A stretch of 64,000 nucleotides of DNA from positions 1-64,000 of the forward strand of contig PDUC01000028.1 in NCBI GenBank assembly GCA_002747255.1, read 5' to 3'. Origin of the DNA: Acidobacteriota bacterium (GTDB taxonomy: Bacteria > Acidobacteriota > Holophagae > Acanthopleuribacterales > Acanthopleuribacteraceae). The notes under the pieces were generated by a model. That model was not told the origin of the DNA. It was given only the letters and a program-made list of their open reading frames with translations, and did no database searches. Position numbers and translations under genes: made by a program. Positions 54,389 through 64,000 of the stretch are shown here, piece by piece; the stretch's first letter is position 1, and each line of letters starts with the position of its first letter.

Positions 54389-55757
54389 AAAGAAATTATC
54401 CTGGAAGTTTCCCAGAACGTTTTGGGTTGCCAATGTCGTGGAACTCCTGGAACGCGCCGCGTGGTACGGTGTCTTTGTCGCCATAACGCTTTACTTAAGC
54501 CGCATTCTCGCCTTTTCCGATATTGAAGCGGGTCTCATATCAGGTATCTTTTCCGCCGGTCTCTACTTCCTGCCCACTTTCAGCGGAGCACTGGCCGATC
54601 AAATGGGTTTCAAAAAAGCACTGTTACTGGCCTTTTTTCTGCTCACTGTCGGTTACGCCAGCATGTGGGTACTGCCCACCCTGCTGGAAAGTGCCGGACT
54701 GGTTGAATACGGCCGAGTAGTCCATTTTCTGGGCCTGAAAGAGAGCTGGCACAAGTGGTTGTTTATCCCCATTATGCTGATCATTATGGTCGGAGGGTCC
54801 TTCATCAAGTCTGTTATCACGGGTACGGTCGCTACGGAGACGTCCGGAGATAACCGGGCAAGAGGTTATTCCATCTTTTACGCGATGGTCAACATAGGTG
54901 CCTTTTCGGGTAAAACCATCGTCAAACCACTGCGCGAGAGCATGGGCAACGAAGGCCTGATTGTTTTAAACCTCTTTGCTGCCGGCATGACGCTCCTGGC
55001 ATTTATCGGTGTCTTCTTTTTCTTCCGCTCAGAGCGAAGAAGGGAAAGCGGGAAAACACTGAATGATATCTGGCACTCACTGATTGCCGTCTGTTCCAGA
55101 GGCCGTCTGCTTATTTTAATTTTCATTATTACCGGTTTCTGGATGGTTCAGCATCAACTCTACGCGACCATGCCGAAATATGTTCTCAGAATGGCCGGAG
55201 AAGGCGCTTCCCCATCCTGGTACGCCAACGTCAACCCCGCCGTGGTTGTGCTCACGGTAAGCCTGGTCACCCAGCTTATGAGAAAGGTCTCGGCTCTTGG
55301 CTCGATGACTGTTGGCATGTTCATCATGCCGCTTTCGGCATTCTGCATGGCTGCCGGCAACATGATGAGCGAAGAACCCATTTTAGGCCTGCACCCTGTC
55401 GCCCTTATGATGATTGTCGGCATCGCTTTTCAGGGTTTGGCAGAAAGCTTCATATCACCTCGCTATCTCGAGTATTTTTCAAAACAGGCTCCCGCCGGTG
55501 AGGAAGGCCTTTACCTTGGGTTCAGTCATCTTCACTCTTTTATATCGTCTATCCTGGGTTTCGGCCTGTCGGGCTTTCTGCTGGATAAGTACTGCCCTTC
55601 TTCCGCCAACTTTGCCACCGACGCAGAGTGGATTGCCGCTAAAGCCCATGCCCACTATATCTGGCTTGTATTCGTGGCCATAGCATCCATTTCGGCCATC
55701 AGCCTGGTGGTCTTTGGTTTTGTCACCCGAAAGATGGACAAGGAGAAAATGGCTTGA
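54375..55757 (+). CDS. POT/MFS-family transporter, probably for peptides
   Basis: A 460-residue protein with about twelve membrane spans. ELLERAAWYGV near residue 23 matches the ExxER motif of proton-coupled oligopeptide transporters, and the loop ADQMGFKKALLLAF resembles the MFS signature. A late FQGLAESFISPRYLEYFS agrees with the POT fold. It would import small peptides with protons, in line with pepD nearby. The start overlaps rdgB by 14 bases. Substrate inferred from family only. Confidence 0.83.
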   Translation: MESVEKKLSWKFPRTFWVANVVELLERAAWYGVFVAITLYLSRILAFSDIEAGLISGIFSAGLYFLPTFSGALADQMGFKKALLLAFFLLTVGYASMWVLPTLLESAGLVEYGRVVHFLGLKESWHKWLFIPIMLIIMVGGSFIKSVITGTVATETSGDNRARGYSIFYAMVNIGAFSGKTIVKPLRESMGNEGLIVLNLFAAGMTLLAFIGVFFFFRSERRRESGKTLNDIWHSLIAVCSRGRLLILIFIITGFWMVQHQLYATMPKYVLRMAGEGASPSWYANVNPAVVVLTVSLVTQLMRKVSALGSMTVGMFIMPLSAFCMAAGNMMSEEPILGLHPVALMMIVGIAFQGLAESFISPRYLEYFSKQAPAGEEGLYLGFSHLHSFISSILGFGLSGFLLDKYCPSSANFATDAEWIAAKAHAHYIWLVFVAIASISAISLVVFGFVTRKMDKEKMA

Positions 55758-55900
55758 TCACAACCGGCATGACAACCAGTCCGCTGATCGACCTGGTCTG
55801 ATTAACCTGAGGTGCCAACCACTCTATACTGACAACATAACAGGTATCATAATGCCTGAATATGGAACACCGTATTGCGTTGACAGGTTTTAGAAGACAT

Positions 55901-57613
55901 TCAAACCCTGAATTTCGAGACCATTTCAGTCAGTTCCTCCGCCAGTCTATCGAGTTCTTTAGAACTTTCATGTACCTGAGAACTGTCTTTGGCCACTCTG
56001 GTTCCCGCACGACTCACCATGGCAATGTCTTCCGCTATGGAAGAAGATACCTCCGCGCTTTGTGCAATACTGACATTCATCGCTGAAATGCCCGTAGTCG
56101 CTTGTTGCACATTCGTGCTTATTTCGTCTGTTGTCAAGGACTGCTTCTCAACCCCTTCCGCAATACTTTTTACAATATCAGTAAAATTAGAAATTACATC
56201 TGTAACTTTAGCGATTTCCTTGACGGTTTCAGTGGTGGCATTTTGTATGCCGGTTATTTTTACACCTATTTCCTGAGTCGCTTCTGTTGTTTGACTGGCC
56301 AGCTCCTTTATTTCTTTGGCAACCACGGCAAACCCTTTGCCCGCGTCACCTGCTCTTGACGCCTCAATCGTCGCGTTCAATGCCAAAAGATTGGTTTGCT
56401 CAGAAATATCTGTAATGACTTTTGTCACATTGCTGATTTTATTGGCAGCATTTCCCAGCTCCTTTAACTTCCTGGACGCTGTTTCTGATTTGGAAACAGC
56501 CTCATCAACAACCTGTTTTGCCTCATCAGTCTTGATCACAACTTCTTGTTCCGCAAAATTAAGCTGCTTTGTACCCGAGGCTATCACCTGCATATTGGAA
56601 GCACTCTGTTCACTTGTAGCAGCAATAGAGCCCATATTGGCACTCATCTCTTCTGAGGCTGCGGCTACGGTATTCGATAGTTTCATTGTATCGTCCACGG
56701 CTGATTGCATCCCCGCAGAAATGTCGGATAATTGCCCGGAAGAGGTTTTCAGCGTCTGTACCCCGGACACAATAATCCTTACCATTTTAGCAAGATTATT
56801 GGCCATGGCTTTCAATGCATTGGCCAACTGTCCAATTTCTCCTCTGCCGGTAACCACAATTTCCCCTGTCAAATTGCCCTTGCCTATTTCTGACACATTC
56901 TCTGCCAAAAGGCCCAAAGAACAAATGACCTGTTTGTAAATGACCCAGCACGTAAAAATTAAACACATAAAAAGAATGACAAGAGTTGAAATGAAGAGGT
57001 TCATGTAGAAATCCGCTCTGTCTTTTAAATTGACGGCTGCTTTTGTGCGTTCATCCAGGCAAGCGAAAAACCGATCGACCGAATCCATTATGTCTCTGAC
57101 ATAATCGTGATACTGCTGGTTGAACATAAGCTCTCTTGCCAATTCCATATTCGGAACACCTTTTTGAGTATACTGGCCGTCGCCATCCTCGAACAGACCT
57201 TTCACCGCGTTCATCGCTCTTACTTCGGTTGCTACCAAACCATTGGATTTAGCCACTGCCTCATCCAACAAGGCAAACTCTTCTTTTGTAAAGCCTAACG
57301 CTTCCATTATCTTTCTGAGGGATATGGTTCTTCCATCAGGTCGGTTTTTTTTACCGTCACGTACGGCAATAATGTCGTTATACATGTTTTCGTACTTTGG
57401 GTTCCCTGTAACGACATAGGTTCTTGCCAGACGAGTGAGATCACGAGAGCTCTGACGGAATTCGTATGCAATTACAAAGGATTGAAAACGTTTATCTTCC
57501 TCATTTTGAAGTTTATTCTGATTATTCAGCAGAAGCATAACCAGAACACCCTGACAAATAAATAAAAAACTGAAAACCAACAATATAGAGAAAAAAAGCT
57601 TTTTTAGTGTCAT
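55901..57613 (-). CDS. Methyl-accepting chemotaxis protein 1
   Basis: A 570-residue chemoreceptor. First membrane span about 7-29, periplasmic helical sensor about 30-205, second span about 208-230, HAMP about 232-285, then a long signalling coiled coil. Its tip reads [20 protein letters not shown] and [15 protein letters not shown]. It signals ligand binding to CheA/CheW, which are not in the window. The sensor region is not a known ligand-binding family to me. Very similar to the receptor at 58472-60187 along the whole length. Confidence 0.94.
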   Translation of the reverse strand: MTLKKLFFSILLVFSFLFICQGVLVMLLLNNQNKLQNEEDKRFQSFVIAYEFRQSSRDLTRLARTYVVTGNPKYENMYNDIIAVRDGKKNRPDGRTISLRKIMEALGFTKEEFALLDEAVAKSNGLVATEVRAMNAVKGLFEDGDGQYTQKGVPNMELARELMFNQQYHDYVRDIMDSVDRFFACLDERTKAAVNLKDRADFYMNLFISTLVILFMCLIFTCWVIYKQVICSLGLLAENVSEIGKGNLTGEIVVTGRGEIGQLANALKAMANNLAKMVRIIVSGVQTLKTSSGQLSDISAGMQSAVDDTMKLSNTVAAASEEMSANMGSIAATSEQSASNMQVIASGTKQLNFAEQEVVIKTDEAKQVVDEAVSKSETASRKLKELGNAANKISNVTKVITDISEQTNLLALNATIEASRAGDAGKGFAVVAKEIKELASQTTEATQEIGVKITGIQNATTETVKEIAKVTDVISNFTDIVKSIAEGVEKQSLTTDEISTNVQQATTGISAMNVSIAQSAEVSSSIAEDIAMVSRAGTRVAKDSSQVHESSKELDRLAEELTEMVSKFRV

Positions 57614-57819
57614 AACTAGACCTCACTTACAACAACCAATAACCATAATATTTCAAAGTTAAATCATAGAAGTTTGTATAAAACACGATGTCATAGTCTT
57701 TCTTGTGCTCGAACTTGAAGAGGCGTTGAATTATATCGTATTTTCAAAGAAAAGCATACATAAAAAAGCATTTATCTCTGTTTATTATCCCATCCTGCAG
57801 CCTGCATTCCGGGTCTATT

Positions 57820-58340
57820 GTAATGAGGTGCAGGTGGTTCTATTCCATTCTTCTGTAGAGGTCTATTTGCTTATTGGTTATTTGGCCCGTTTAGATGGCA
57901 TGTCCAGGGACTTTGAAACTTTCGATGGCATCGAACTCATCCAGCACTTCTTGCATCGTATCATCTTTAAAAAGCTTCGTGTCCTGCATTTTCTTCTTAG
58001 CATTTTCTTCTTAATGTGCGACAGGATGATGAGTGCAATGCATTCCACAAACAACTTCCAGTCTAAGCTCCTTTCCGGTGAGACATCTAACCTTATTAGC
58101 CTCCAAGCGCGCTTTAATGTTTCCAAACGCTTTCTCAACAAGGTCTTTGTTTCTATATGTTGCCAAAGCTTTTAGCGGGTCTTTGATATGGTTGCTTAAA
58201 AGCGTAAAATAACTGTCATTTCGTTTGGCCTCGGCAAGGACTTTTTCTTTGGGTGTCCATTGCACACCCATTGCACGCCGCGTCAAACTTGAAAGAAGGA
58301 AAATCACATTCAACATCGTCATTTTCCAGTAAAACACCAA
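57820..58340 (-). pseudogene. Decayed transposase (IS1634/IS4-like) C-terminal remnant
   Basis: Only the C-terminal part of a DDE transposase survives, in pieces in different frames. From 58340: LATYRNKDLVEKAFGNIKARL, then after a shift near 58090 LDWKLFVECIALIILSHIKKK, then after a second shift KLFKDDTMQEVLDEFDAI, followed by stop codons. The second shift is caused by a perfect 14-base tandem duplication (57986-57999, 58000-58013). Ends and inverted repeats of the element were not found. It lies between the two chemoreceptor genes. Confidence 0.82.
57986..58013. repeat. 14-base tandem duplication inside the transposase remnant
   Basis: GCATTTTCTTCTTA occurs twice in direct succession (57986-57999 and 58000-58013). 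Removing one copy restores the reading frame of the conserved C-terminal transposase segment, so the duplication is a disabling mutation. Confidence 0.9.
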
Positions 58341-58471
58341 CTCAACCCTGACAGGCTTTTTATTTCAAGTGCTGGTTCTGGTTCTCTATACAGGCAACTG
58401 ACCTTTAAAACACAGCGATAAATCAGTAGATGACCAATCACCGTACCTCGGTGATGAGCTTTGGATGGAAG

Positions 58472-60187
58472 TCAAATCCTGAAACTCGCAACCATGGCAG
58501 TCAGTTCCTCCGCCAGCTTATCGAGTTTGACAGAACTCTCGTGTACCTGAGAGCTGTCTTTGGCAACTCTCGTTCCGGCACGACTCACCATGGCAATGTC
58601 TTCCGCGATAGAAGTCGACACCTCCGCACTCTCTACGATACTGACACTCATCTCTGAAATTCCCACAGTGGCTTGTTGCAAATTTCTGCTAATTTCCTCT
58701 GTTGTTGACAACTGTTCCTCCACCGCAGCGGCAATGCTGTTTACAATTTCATCGAAATTGGAAATGACATCGGTAACTTTGCCAATTTCTTTGATTGTTT
58801 CACTGGTGGCTGTTTGAATTCCGGATATTTTCGCCCTGATGTCCTGCGTGGCATCGGTTGTTTGACTGGCCAGCTCCTTTATCTCGTTGGCAACGACGGC
58901 AAACGCCTTCCCCGATTCACCTGCACTGGCCGCCTCAATGGTCGCATTCAAGGCCAGGAGATTGGTTTGTTCGGAGATGTCTCTTATGACTTCTATTACG
59001 CCACTGATTTTTTCAGCGGCATTTCCCAATGTTTCTAACTGTTTGGACGCGGTTACTGATTTTGTAACAGCCTCATGGACAATATTTCTAGCCTCCTCGG
59101 ACTTGTTCACAATTTCTTGTTCTGCTACATTTATTTGCTCTGTACCCAAGGCAATTACCTTCAGATTGGTGGCACTCTCTTCACTTGTAGCAGCAATAGA
59201 ACCCATATTGGCACTCATTTCTTCAGTCGCTGCAGCTGAATTATTCGATAATTCCCTTGTGCTTTTCACGGTTTTTTCCATTCCAGCTGAAATAACCGAT
59301 AATTCGCCAGATGCTATTCTCAAGGTTTGCACTCCGGACACGATAATTCGCACCATATTAGCCAGGTTATTGACCATAGCTTGCAGTGCGCGCGCCAATT
59401 GTCCTATTTCTCCACCTCCGGAAACCTCGATTACTCGGGCCAGATTGCCTTCGCCAATCTCTGTCACATCTTCTGTCAACAATCCAAGGGAACGAATAAC
59501 CCGAGCGTAAATGATCCAGCCAGAAAAAATAAGACACAAAAAAAACACCACAAGCGTTGCAACAAATACCTTTATGTATGTGTCAACTTTTTTCTTGAGT
59601 AAATCGCAGGTCGTCCTGGTGCGTTGGTCTAAACGGGAAAAAAAACGATTCACCGGTTGCATAATATCCTGAATGTACATGTGATACTGCTGGTTGAACA
59701 TGAGCTCTCTTGCCAACTCGGTATTTGGGGAACCGCTTTTTGTATAGTTTCCGCTGCCATCGTCAAACAACCCTTTAACAGCGTTCATCGCTTTTTTTTC
59801 TGTTGCAACCAACCCATCGGATTTGGCAATTGCCTCATCCAGCATGGAAAATTCCTCGGCTGTAAAACCGAGATTTTTCATAATCTGTCTGAGAGATATG
59901 GTTCTTCCGTCGGGCCTGGGCTTTTGACCGTTCCGCACGGCGATGACATCGTTATACCTGGTTTCGTATTTCGACTGTCCTGTGACAACATAGGTTCGTG
60001 CCAGACGGGTAAGTTCACAAGAACTATTCAGGAATTCATTGGCAGCCAGGTAGGATTTGTAGCGTATTTTCTGCTCACTCTGAAGTTTATTCTGCGCATC
60101 CAGCAACAGTAAAATAAGTATCATTTGACAGATAAATAAAGCACTGAATACAAAAAAAATAGATACAAATAGTTTCTTTAGTGTCAT
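58472..60187 (-). CDS. Methyl-accepting chemotaxis protein 2
   Basis: A 571-residue chemoreceptor and close paralogue of the one at 55901-57613, with the same order: span about 7-28, helical periplasmic sensor, span near 210-232, HAMP, signalling domain with [20 protein letters not shown] and an ending almost the same as its partner ([17 protein letters not shown]). Differences cluster in the sensor and adaptation regions. ATG 60187 fits the paralogue's start (MTLKKLF) and has GGGGA upstream; two codons before it is another ATG. Confidence 0.94.
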   Translation of the reverse strand: MTLKKLFVSIFFVFSALFICQMILILLLLDAQNKLQSEQKIRYKSYLAANEFLNSSCELTRLARTYVVTGQSKYETRYNDVIAVRNGQKPRPDGRTISLRQIMKNLGFTAEEFSMLDEAIAKSDGLVATEKKAMNAVKGLFDDGSGNYTKSGSPNTELARELMFNQQYHMYIQDIMQPVNRFFSRLDQRTRTTCDLLKKKVDTYIKVFVATLVVFFLCLIFSGWIIYARVIRSLGLLTEDVTEIGEGNLARVIEVSGGGEIGQLARALQAMVNNLANMVRIIVSGVQTLRIASGELSVISAGMEKTVKSTRELSNNSAAATEEMSANMGSIAATSEESATNLKVIALGTEQINVAEQEIVNKSEEARNIVHEAVTKSVTASKQLETLGNAAEKISGVIEVIRDISEQTNLLALNATIEAASAGESGKAFAVVANEIKELASQTTDATQDIRAKISGIQTATSETIKEIGKVTDVISNFDEIVNSIAAAVEEQLSTTEEISRNLQQATVGISEMSVSIVESAEVSTSIAEDIAMVSRAGTRVAKDSSQVHESSVKLDKLAEELTAMVASFRI

Positions 60188-61091
60188 CACCATTCCCCAT
60201 TCATGAAATTATTAAAAAACCAATTCATTCAATCAATGTGACTTTTAATGAAAAAAAAGCAAGCACTGTCGTCTTGCTTCCCTTGAAGCTTCATTAATAA
60301 AAAAGCAAGCTCCACGCTTTCGCAATTCAGAATACAACATAAGAAAACAATTATCCAGTTAAATTATTATTAGACCATAAACCCTTAAATCTAATGGCTT
60401 TAGTTAATATGTGGCAATTATTGGAATTGAATTTATTTGTGATTGTGATACAGAAGAACCGGGTTTTTCGGCTAAACTATATTGTATTCAATTCACAATA
60501 CGCTTGTACAACACGGCAGCTGGATGCCCCCTAAAAAAAAGAGTGGCGGCAAAATATCACGACCGTTTTTTGGTTCATCGCTGTCTTGGGAATGGTCATG
60601 ACAGTCATTGAAGAGGTTCCCTTAGACTGACAAAAAGACCTTGTGTGGGCAGAAAGGAGTTGGGGTGAGTTGCCATTGAAAAGGCTGTCCACCGTTGTAC
60701 AACCTGCCAATTCTTTCAGCGGATCTTCCGGGAGCCTGCATTCATTGATTCGACTGTCACATTTGAAAAAAAACTTACACCTGACTTCTTGATTTTGCTT
60801 TAATGTTCACACCTCAAAATATTTTAATTCAATAACTTGACTATATAAGCCAAAAGACAGCAGGTTTTTTCGGCATTGCAAGTCAAAACTGTCATTATCA
60901 GTGGCTGCAAGCCCACTGATAATGACAGACTGAAAAACGAGTAAAATTTACTAATTAAATGATTTATGTCGATTTTTCAAGATATTCCTTCCGAAAGATC
61001 CGTTTCAGGAAAAAAGAGGAAGTTAAATCCTGTGGAAGTACTGCAACCTGGAGGAATCTGATTCCAGTTTACCAGGTCTATTTAGGTATCA
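60188..61091. other. Long intergenic region between MCP2 and cydB
   Basis: About 900 bases with no convincing gene. It holds the promoter side of MCP2, a 7-bp inverted repeat AAGCAAG/CTTGCTT (60257-60279) and the long hairpin listed separately at 60889. The sequence is more A+T-rich than the neighbouring genes. A 66-codon frame at 60411-60611 has no ribosome binding site. Confidence 0.4.
60889..60928. terminator. Perfect 16-bp hairpin downstream of cydAB, possible terminator
   Basis: The arms 60889-60904 and 60913-60928 are exact reverse complements around an 8-base loop. On the minus strand, which carries cydAB ending at 61092, the hairpin is followed by GTTTTG, a weak T-tract, about 165 bases after the stop. 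It could instead stabilise the 3' end of the message. Confidence 0.5.
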
Positions 61092-62087
61092 CTACTTATT
61101 ACTTGCGGTGTAGCCGTGAAAGACTTTATAGAGGTAAACAAGCGGTGGCAATACCAACAGCAAGACCACGACAAGACCCACATTCAGTAAAAACAGGGTT
61201 TTGTCCGGGGCACAGCTATTTTGAACGGTTAGTTCAGATCCGCCAGTAAACATCATGAAAACGGGGTACTGAGTTGCAAACCATCCTGCCAATATAGTGG
61301 CAACCACAACACCCGCAACCAGGCGGAGGTACCAGACGTGTGAACGAACCTTCCACATGATTGGAACACAGACCAGCGCGATAACTTGAAGAGCAATCTG
61401 CATAGGTGTGGAGGCATCTGAAATGTCCACAATACCGCCCATGCCACCCCAGGCAAGTACAAACCCACCCGTAATGAACATCCCCACAAAGAAGCCAATG
61501 GCTCTCTTTTCAATGACCTTTCTTTCCTCTTCAAGCTGCAGTTCTCCCAGAAAGAAAATGGCTGCCAGAAACCCGAACATGGTCATTACAAACAACCCGC
61601 ACAACAAACCCATAATCGTCATCCAGGGAGCGACATACATATCATAAAAAGAGGCTTCCGCTCGATCGGGAAAAACCGTCAGGAAAGAGGCCACAATCAG
61701 GCCAAAACAAAAGGGAGTGAGAGTGGAGCTGGCTCTAAAAAGGAATGAGTAGAGCTTGAAGCTCTTTTCAGGTTCAGGATCGTATTTCCTGAAAGTGAAA
61801 AAAGTACCCCTCAAGACAATACCGCATAGAGCGAGAGAAAGCGGAACAAATAAGTACTCCGACAAAGCAGAGAAGAACTTTGGAAATCCCACAAACAGGA
61901 TAACGACAATGGCTATTAACCAGACGTGATTAGCTTCCCAAATGGGCGCCAACTTACCTTGCAATTTAGACCTGAGATGGGGGTACCTGGTTAAGGAGGC
62001 TTCTAAAGGACCACCGCCAAAATCCGCACCTCCAAAGAGAACGTAAACAACAAGAACAATGAGAAGAAATGCCAGCGTTAAATACAT
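61092..62087 (-). CDS. cydB: Cytochrome bd oxidase subunit II
   Basis: A 331-residue membrane protein with about eight spans, opening MYLTLAFLLIVLVVYVLFGG. It has ADFGGGPLEA and IWEANHVWLIAIVVILFVGFP (in parts) typical of CydB. It completes the quinol oxidase that reduces oxygen to water with high affinity. ATG 62087 overlaps the cydA stop by one base (TAATG) with GGAGG upstream; a longer frame start is unlikely. No cydX-like small gene follows. Confidence 0.94.
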   Translation of the reverse strand: MYLTLAFLLIVLVVYVLFGGADFGGGPLEASLTRYPHLRSKLQGKLAPIWEANHVWLIAIVVILFVGFPKFFSALSEYLFVPLSLALCGIVLRGTFFTFRKYDPEPEKSFKLYSFLFRASSTLTPFCFGLIVASFLTVFPDRAEASFYDMYVAPWMTIMGLLCGLFVMTMFGFLAAIFFLGELQLEEERKVIEKRAIGFFVGMFITGGFVLAWGGMGGIVDISDASTPMQIALQVIALVCVPIMWKVRSHVWYLRLVAGVVVATILAGWFATQYPVFMMFTGGSELTVQNSCAPDKTLFLLNVGLVVVLLLVLPPLVYLYKVFHGYTASNK

Positions 62088-63388
62088 TACGACTCCTCCC
62101 TCGATGCAACTTCGAACCACTTAAACAAAAGCTTAAATGAGACAAAGGCCAACACAAAATAGATCAAAACCAAAATGACCAAACTCCATTCCAACCCTGT
62201 AACAGGTGTAACAGCATCTTTTGTTCTCATAACCTGGTAAATAATCCAGGGTTGACGACCGACTTCGGTAACAGCCCATCCCGTTTCAAGTGCCAAAAAT
62301 CCGGTAGGACTCAGCACCAACAGGGCTTTAAGGAACCAGGGCGGGTCCAGGCTCTTTTTCTTATATATCCGCCATAAAATCCATAAGCTCATAATGGCAA
62401 AAAGCGTCCCCAAGCCAACCATAATCTGAAACGCCACATGTGTTGGCAATACGGGCGGCCAGTTCTCTTTCGGAAACGCATCCAGACCTTTCACTTCGGC
62501 ATTGAAGTCGGCAAAGGCCAGGAAACTGAGCATGCCGGGAAGTTCAATGGCACCGTGCACTTCCTGCGTTTCTTCATTGGGCCATCCGCCCAGCAGCAAA
62601 GGTGCTTTTTCCTGAGTCTCAAACAACGCCTCCATGGCTGCCAGCTTTTCCGGCTGACGCTTGGCGACCGACTTGGCACTGAAATCCCCGATCAAGGGTT
62701 GAATGAGGGATGCAACTGCAAAGATGGGCATGAGGTACAATAGCGCTCTTTTGTGAAATTGAGGAGATTTTTTCTTTAACAAACCATAGGCATGCAAGCC
62801 CGCAGCCGCTAAAGTCGTGGCTTGAAAAGCCGCAACCAGCATGTGGATAGCCTGAAGCGGCCAGGCCTCGTTGAACATGGCCTTGACAGGGTCGATATTG
62901 ATGGCTTGACCATTGACCCAGTCAAATCCGGCGGGAGCATTCATCCAGCCGTTGGCAGCAATCACGAGGATCCCTGAAACCAGACCGCACAGCCCTACCA
63001 GCAGCCCGAAAATGAGGTGCAGACGGGCGGGGATTCTTCCCCATCCATACAGAAACAAACCTAAAAAAATAGCTTCCAGAAAAAACGCGGCACCCTCCAA
63101 CGAGAAGGGCATCCCAAAAATTGGTCCCGCATGCTCCATGAAAGTAGGCCAAAGCAAACCAAGTTGGAAGCTCAAAACCGTACCGCTCACAGCGCCTGTT
63201 GCGAACAAAATGGCCGAGCCCCGCATCCAGGCTTTTGTCAACTTTAAATCGATCTCAGAGCCGTTTTTTTGGTAGTTCCAATAAGACCAGGTCATTAAAA
63301 ACGGCATCACCATGCTGATTGATGCAAAAATAATGTGAAATGCCAAAGAGAAAGTCATTAACGATCGAGCTAACATGAGGTGATCCAT
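62087..63388 (-). CDS. cydA: Cytochrome bd oxidase subunit I (short Q-loop type)
   Basis: A 433-residue CydA with about nine spans. Heme ligands are seen in SLAFHIIFASIS (His18 region), LQAIHMLVAAFQ (second His) and the conserved GWAVTEVGRQPW near the quinol site. The Q-loop is short, placing it with the cyanide-insensitive/short-loop branch. Start ATG 63388 has GGAGG six bases upstream; an ATG 19 codons earlier has none. cydA and cydB form an operon reading leftward. Confidence 0.95.
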   Translation of the reverse strand: MDHLMLARSLMTFSLAFHIIFASISMVMPFLMTWSYWNYQKNGSEIDLKLTKAWMRGSAILFATGAVSGTVLSFQLGLLWPTFMEHAGPIFGMPFSLEGAAFFLEAIFLGLFLYGWGRIPARLHLIFGLLVGLCGLVSGILVIAANGWMNAPAGFDWVNGQAINIDPVKAMFNEAWPLQAIHMLVAAFQATTLAAAGLHAYGLLKKKSPQFHKRALLYLMPIFAVASLIQPLIGDFSAKSVAKRQPEKLAAMEALFETQEKAPLLLGGWPNEETQEVHGAIELPGMLSFLAFADFNAEVKGLDAFPKENWPPVLPTHVAFQIMVGLGTLFAIMSLWILWRIYKKKSLDPPWFLKALLVLSPTGFLALETGWAVTEVGRQPWIIYQVMRTKDAVTPVTGLEWSLVILVLIYFVLAFVSFKLLFKWFEVASREES

Positions 63389-63684
63389 GGTCGACCTCCA
63401 ACATTTTTGTAAAAGACTGCAAAAAAAGTTACAGCCATGTGGCAAACTCTAACACATTTTGAGGATAATATCAAAACCGATGTATGTTGTATTTCAAAGA
63501 TACTTATTGTCTGTTTTAACTCCTGTTTGATAGTATTTGGAGTTGCCACACGCGACCCTGGTCGTTGCAATTAAAACAACAACCGTTGTTTTTTTAAGAC
63601 TTTTCCACGCGTTATATGGAGTCCCTCCTGGAGCGCGCTTTCCCGAAATGGTAAAGAACAAAATCGATATCAAAGGTTCCTTAA
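63389..63684. promoter_or_regulatory. Divergent promoter region between cydA and the AbgT-family gene
   Basis: About 295 bases that must hold promoters for cydAB (leftward) and the transporter (rightward). No clear FNR/ArcA-like site or -35/-10 pair was identified by eye. Confidence 0.35.
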
Positions 63685-64000
63685 ATGAAGAAGACAATAA
63701 TAGACAAGAGTTTGCGATTGGTAGAAAAAGCGGGCAATGCTCTTCCCCATCCAGCCACGCTCTTTGCCTTGATGGCGGGAAGCATCCTCATCCTCTCATT
63801 GATAGCATCTACGTTAGATTGGCAGGCGGCTTACCCATCGAGCGGCGAAGTGGTACACTCGGTCAACTTATTGAATCGAGAGGGACTACACCGTATTTTA
63901 AGAGAAACGGTAAGCAACTTCACCAGTTTCGCTCCACTGGGAATTGTCATTGTGGCCATGCTGGGGATTGGGATTGCCGAAAGCAGCGGTCTGATCAGTG
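63685..64000 (+). CDS. AbgT-family transporter (N-terminal part)
   Basis: The first 105 codons are in the window. The product opens with a basic helix and KAGNALPHPATLFALMAGS, then one membrane span, an extracytoplasmic loop (GEVVHSVNLLNREGLHRIL) and NFTSFAPLGIVIVAMLGIG, all of which match AbgT/MtrF transporters. Characterised members import p-aminobenzoyl-glutamate or export antimetabolites. Start ATG 63685 has AAAGG eight bases upstream. The rest lies beyond the window. Confidence 0.88.
   Translation, partial: MKKTIIDKSLRLVEKAGNALPHPATLFALMAGSILILSLIASTLDWQAAYPSSGEVVHSVNLLNREGLHRILRETVSNFTSFAPLGIVIVAMLGIGIAESSGLIS

Noticed and set aside
1-64000. CRISPR arrays, rRNA and tRNA genes
   Set aside because: No regularly spaced repeats and no tRNA T-arm or rRNA motifs were seen when reading both strands; a dedicated scan was not possible.

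Overview
The window looks like one piece of a bacterial chromosome from a Gram-negative, respiring heterotroph that lives largely on amino acids and peptides. A TonB-dependent receptor, signal peptides and two large chemoreceptors show a cell with an outer membrane. Cytochrome bd oxidase indicates growth at low oxygen. Genes for glutamate, histidine, ornithine, lysine, agmatine and dipeptide metabolism dominate. Gene order (EIIA-HPr-EI, murI-rph-rdgB), dockerin-like C-termini and a wax-ester-synthase homologue would fit a Holophagae-like Acidobacteriota or a deltaproteobacterium-like lineage; this placement is a guess. Base composition looks close to half G+C (not computed). No rRNA, tRNA, CRISPR array or prophage was recognised.

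Region 1-15300 is the most distinctive part. After the tail of a dockerin-like secreted protein come a DUF1611/DgcN-type enzyme and a TonB receptor on the minus strand. A plus-strand run diverges from them: an exported DUF6305-like protein, gamma-glutamyltranspeptidase, an ion-transporter-type permease, a 48-residue membrane protein, a membrane-anchored zinc hydrolase, PgsB, PgsC, PgsW and an exported glutamate-racemase-like protein. A convergent LysR regulator closes the block. Together they suggest a system that makes, remodels or scavenges poly-gamma-glutamate or D-glutamate conjugates. No PgsA/CapA is present.

Region 15500-35400 is ordinary chromosome with some unusual neighbours: pentapeptide-repeat and VOC proteins, an Nfu-type Fe-S carrier, a secreted PPAD-type deiminase with a dockerin-like tail, aldehyde dehydrogenase, a rocD-membrane protein-purB-DUF2520 run, a tightly packed group (lysine-ketoglutarate reductase-like, PD-(D/E)XK nuclease, small membrane protein, histidine kinase), ttcA, a TetR regulator coupled to a protein with 19-residue repeats, a MORN-like membrane protein and a methyltransferase.

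Region 35900-55800 holds a GAD-like decarboxylase coupled to ftcD, a wax ester synthase homologue with RNase D, DUF4234 and DUF2752 membrane proteins, hpt, xerD behind a hybrid histidine kinase, pepD, a permease-less PTS (EIIA, HPr, EI), and an overlapping run of prepilin-peptidase-like gene, murI, rph, rdgB and a POT-like transporter.

Region 55900-64000 has two paralogous chemoreceptors flanking a decayed transposase, then cydAB, and the start of an AbgT-family transporter that leaves the window. TTG start codons with good ribosome binding sites recur. Many genes overlap by 1 to 26 bases, so translational coupling looks common.
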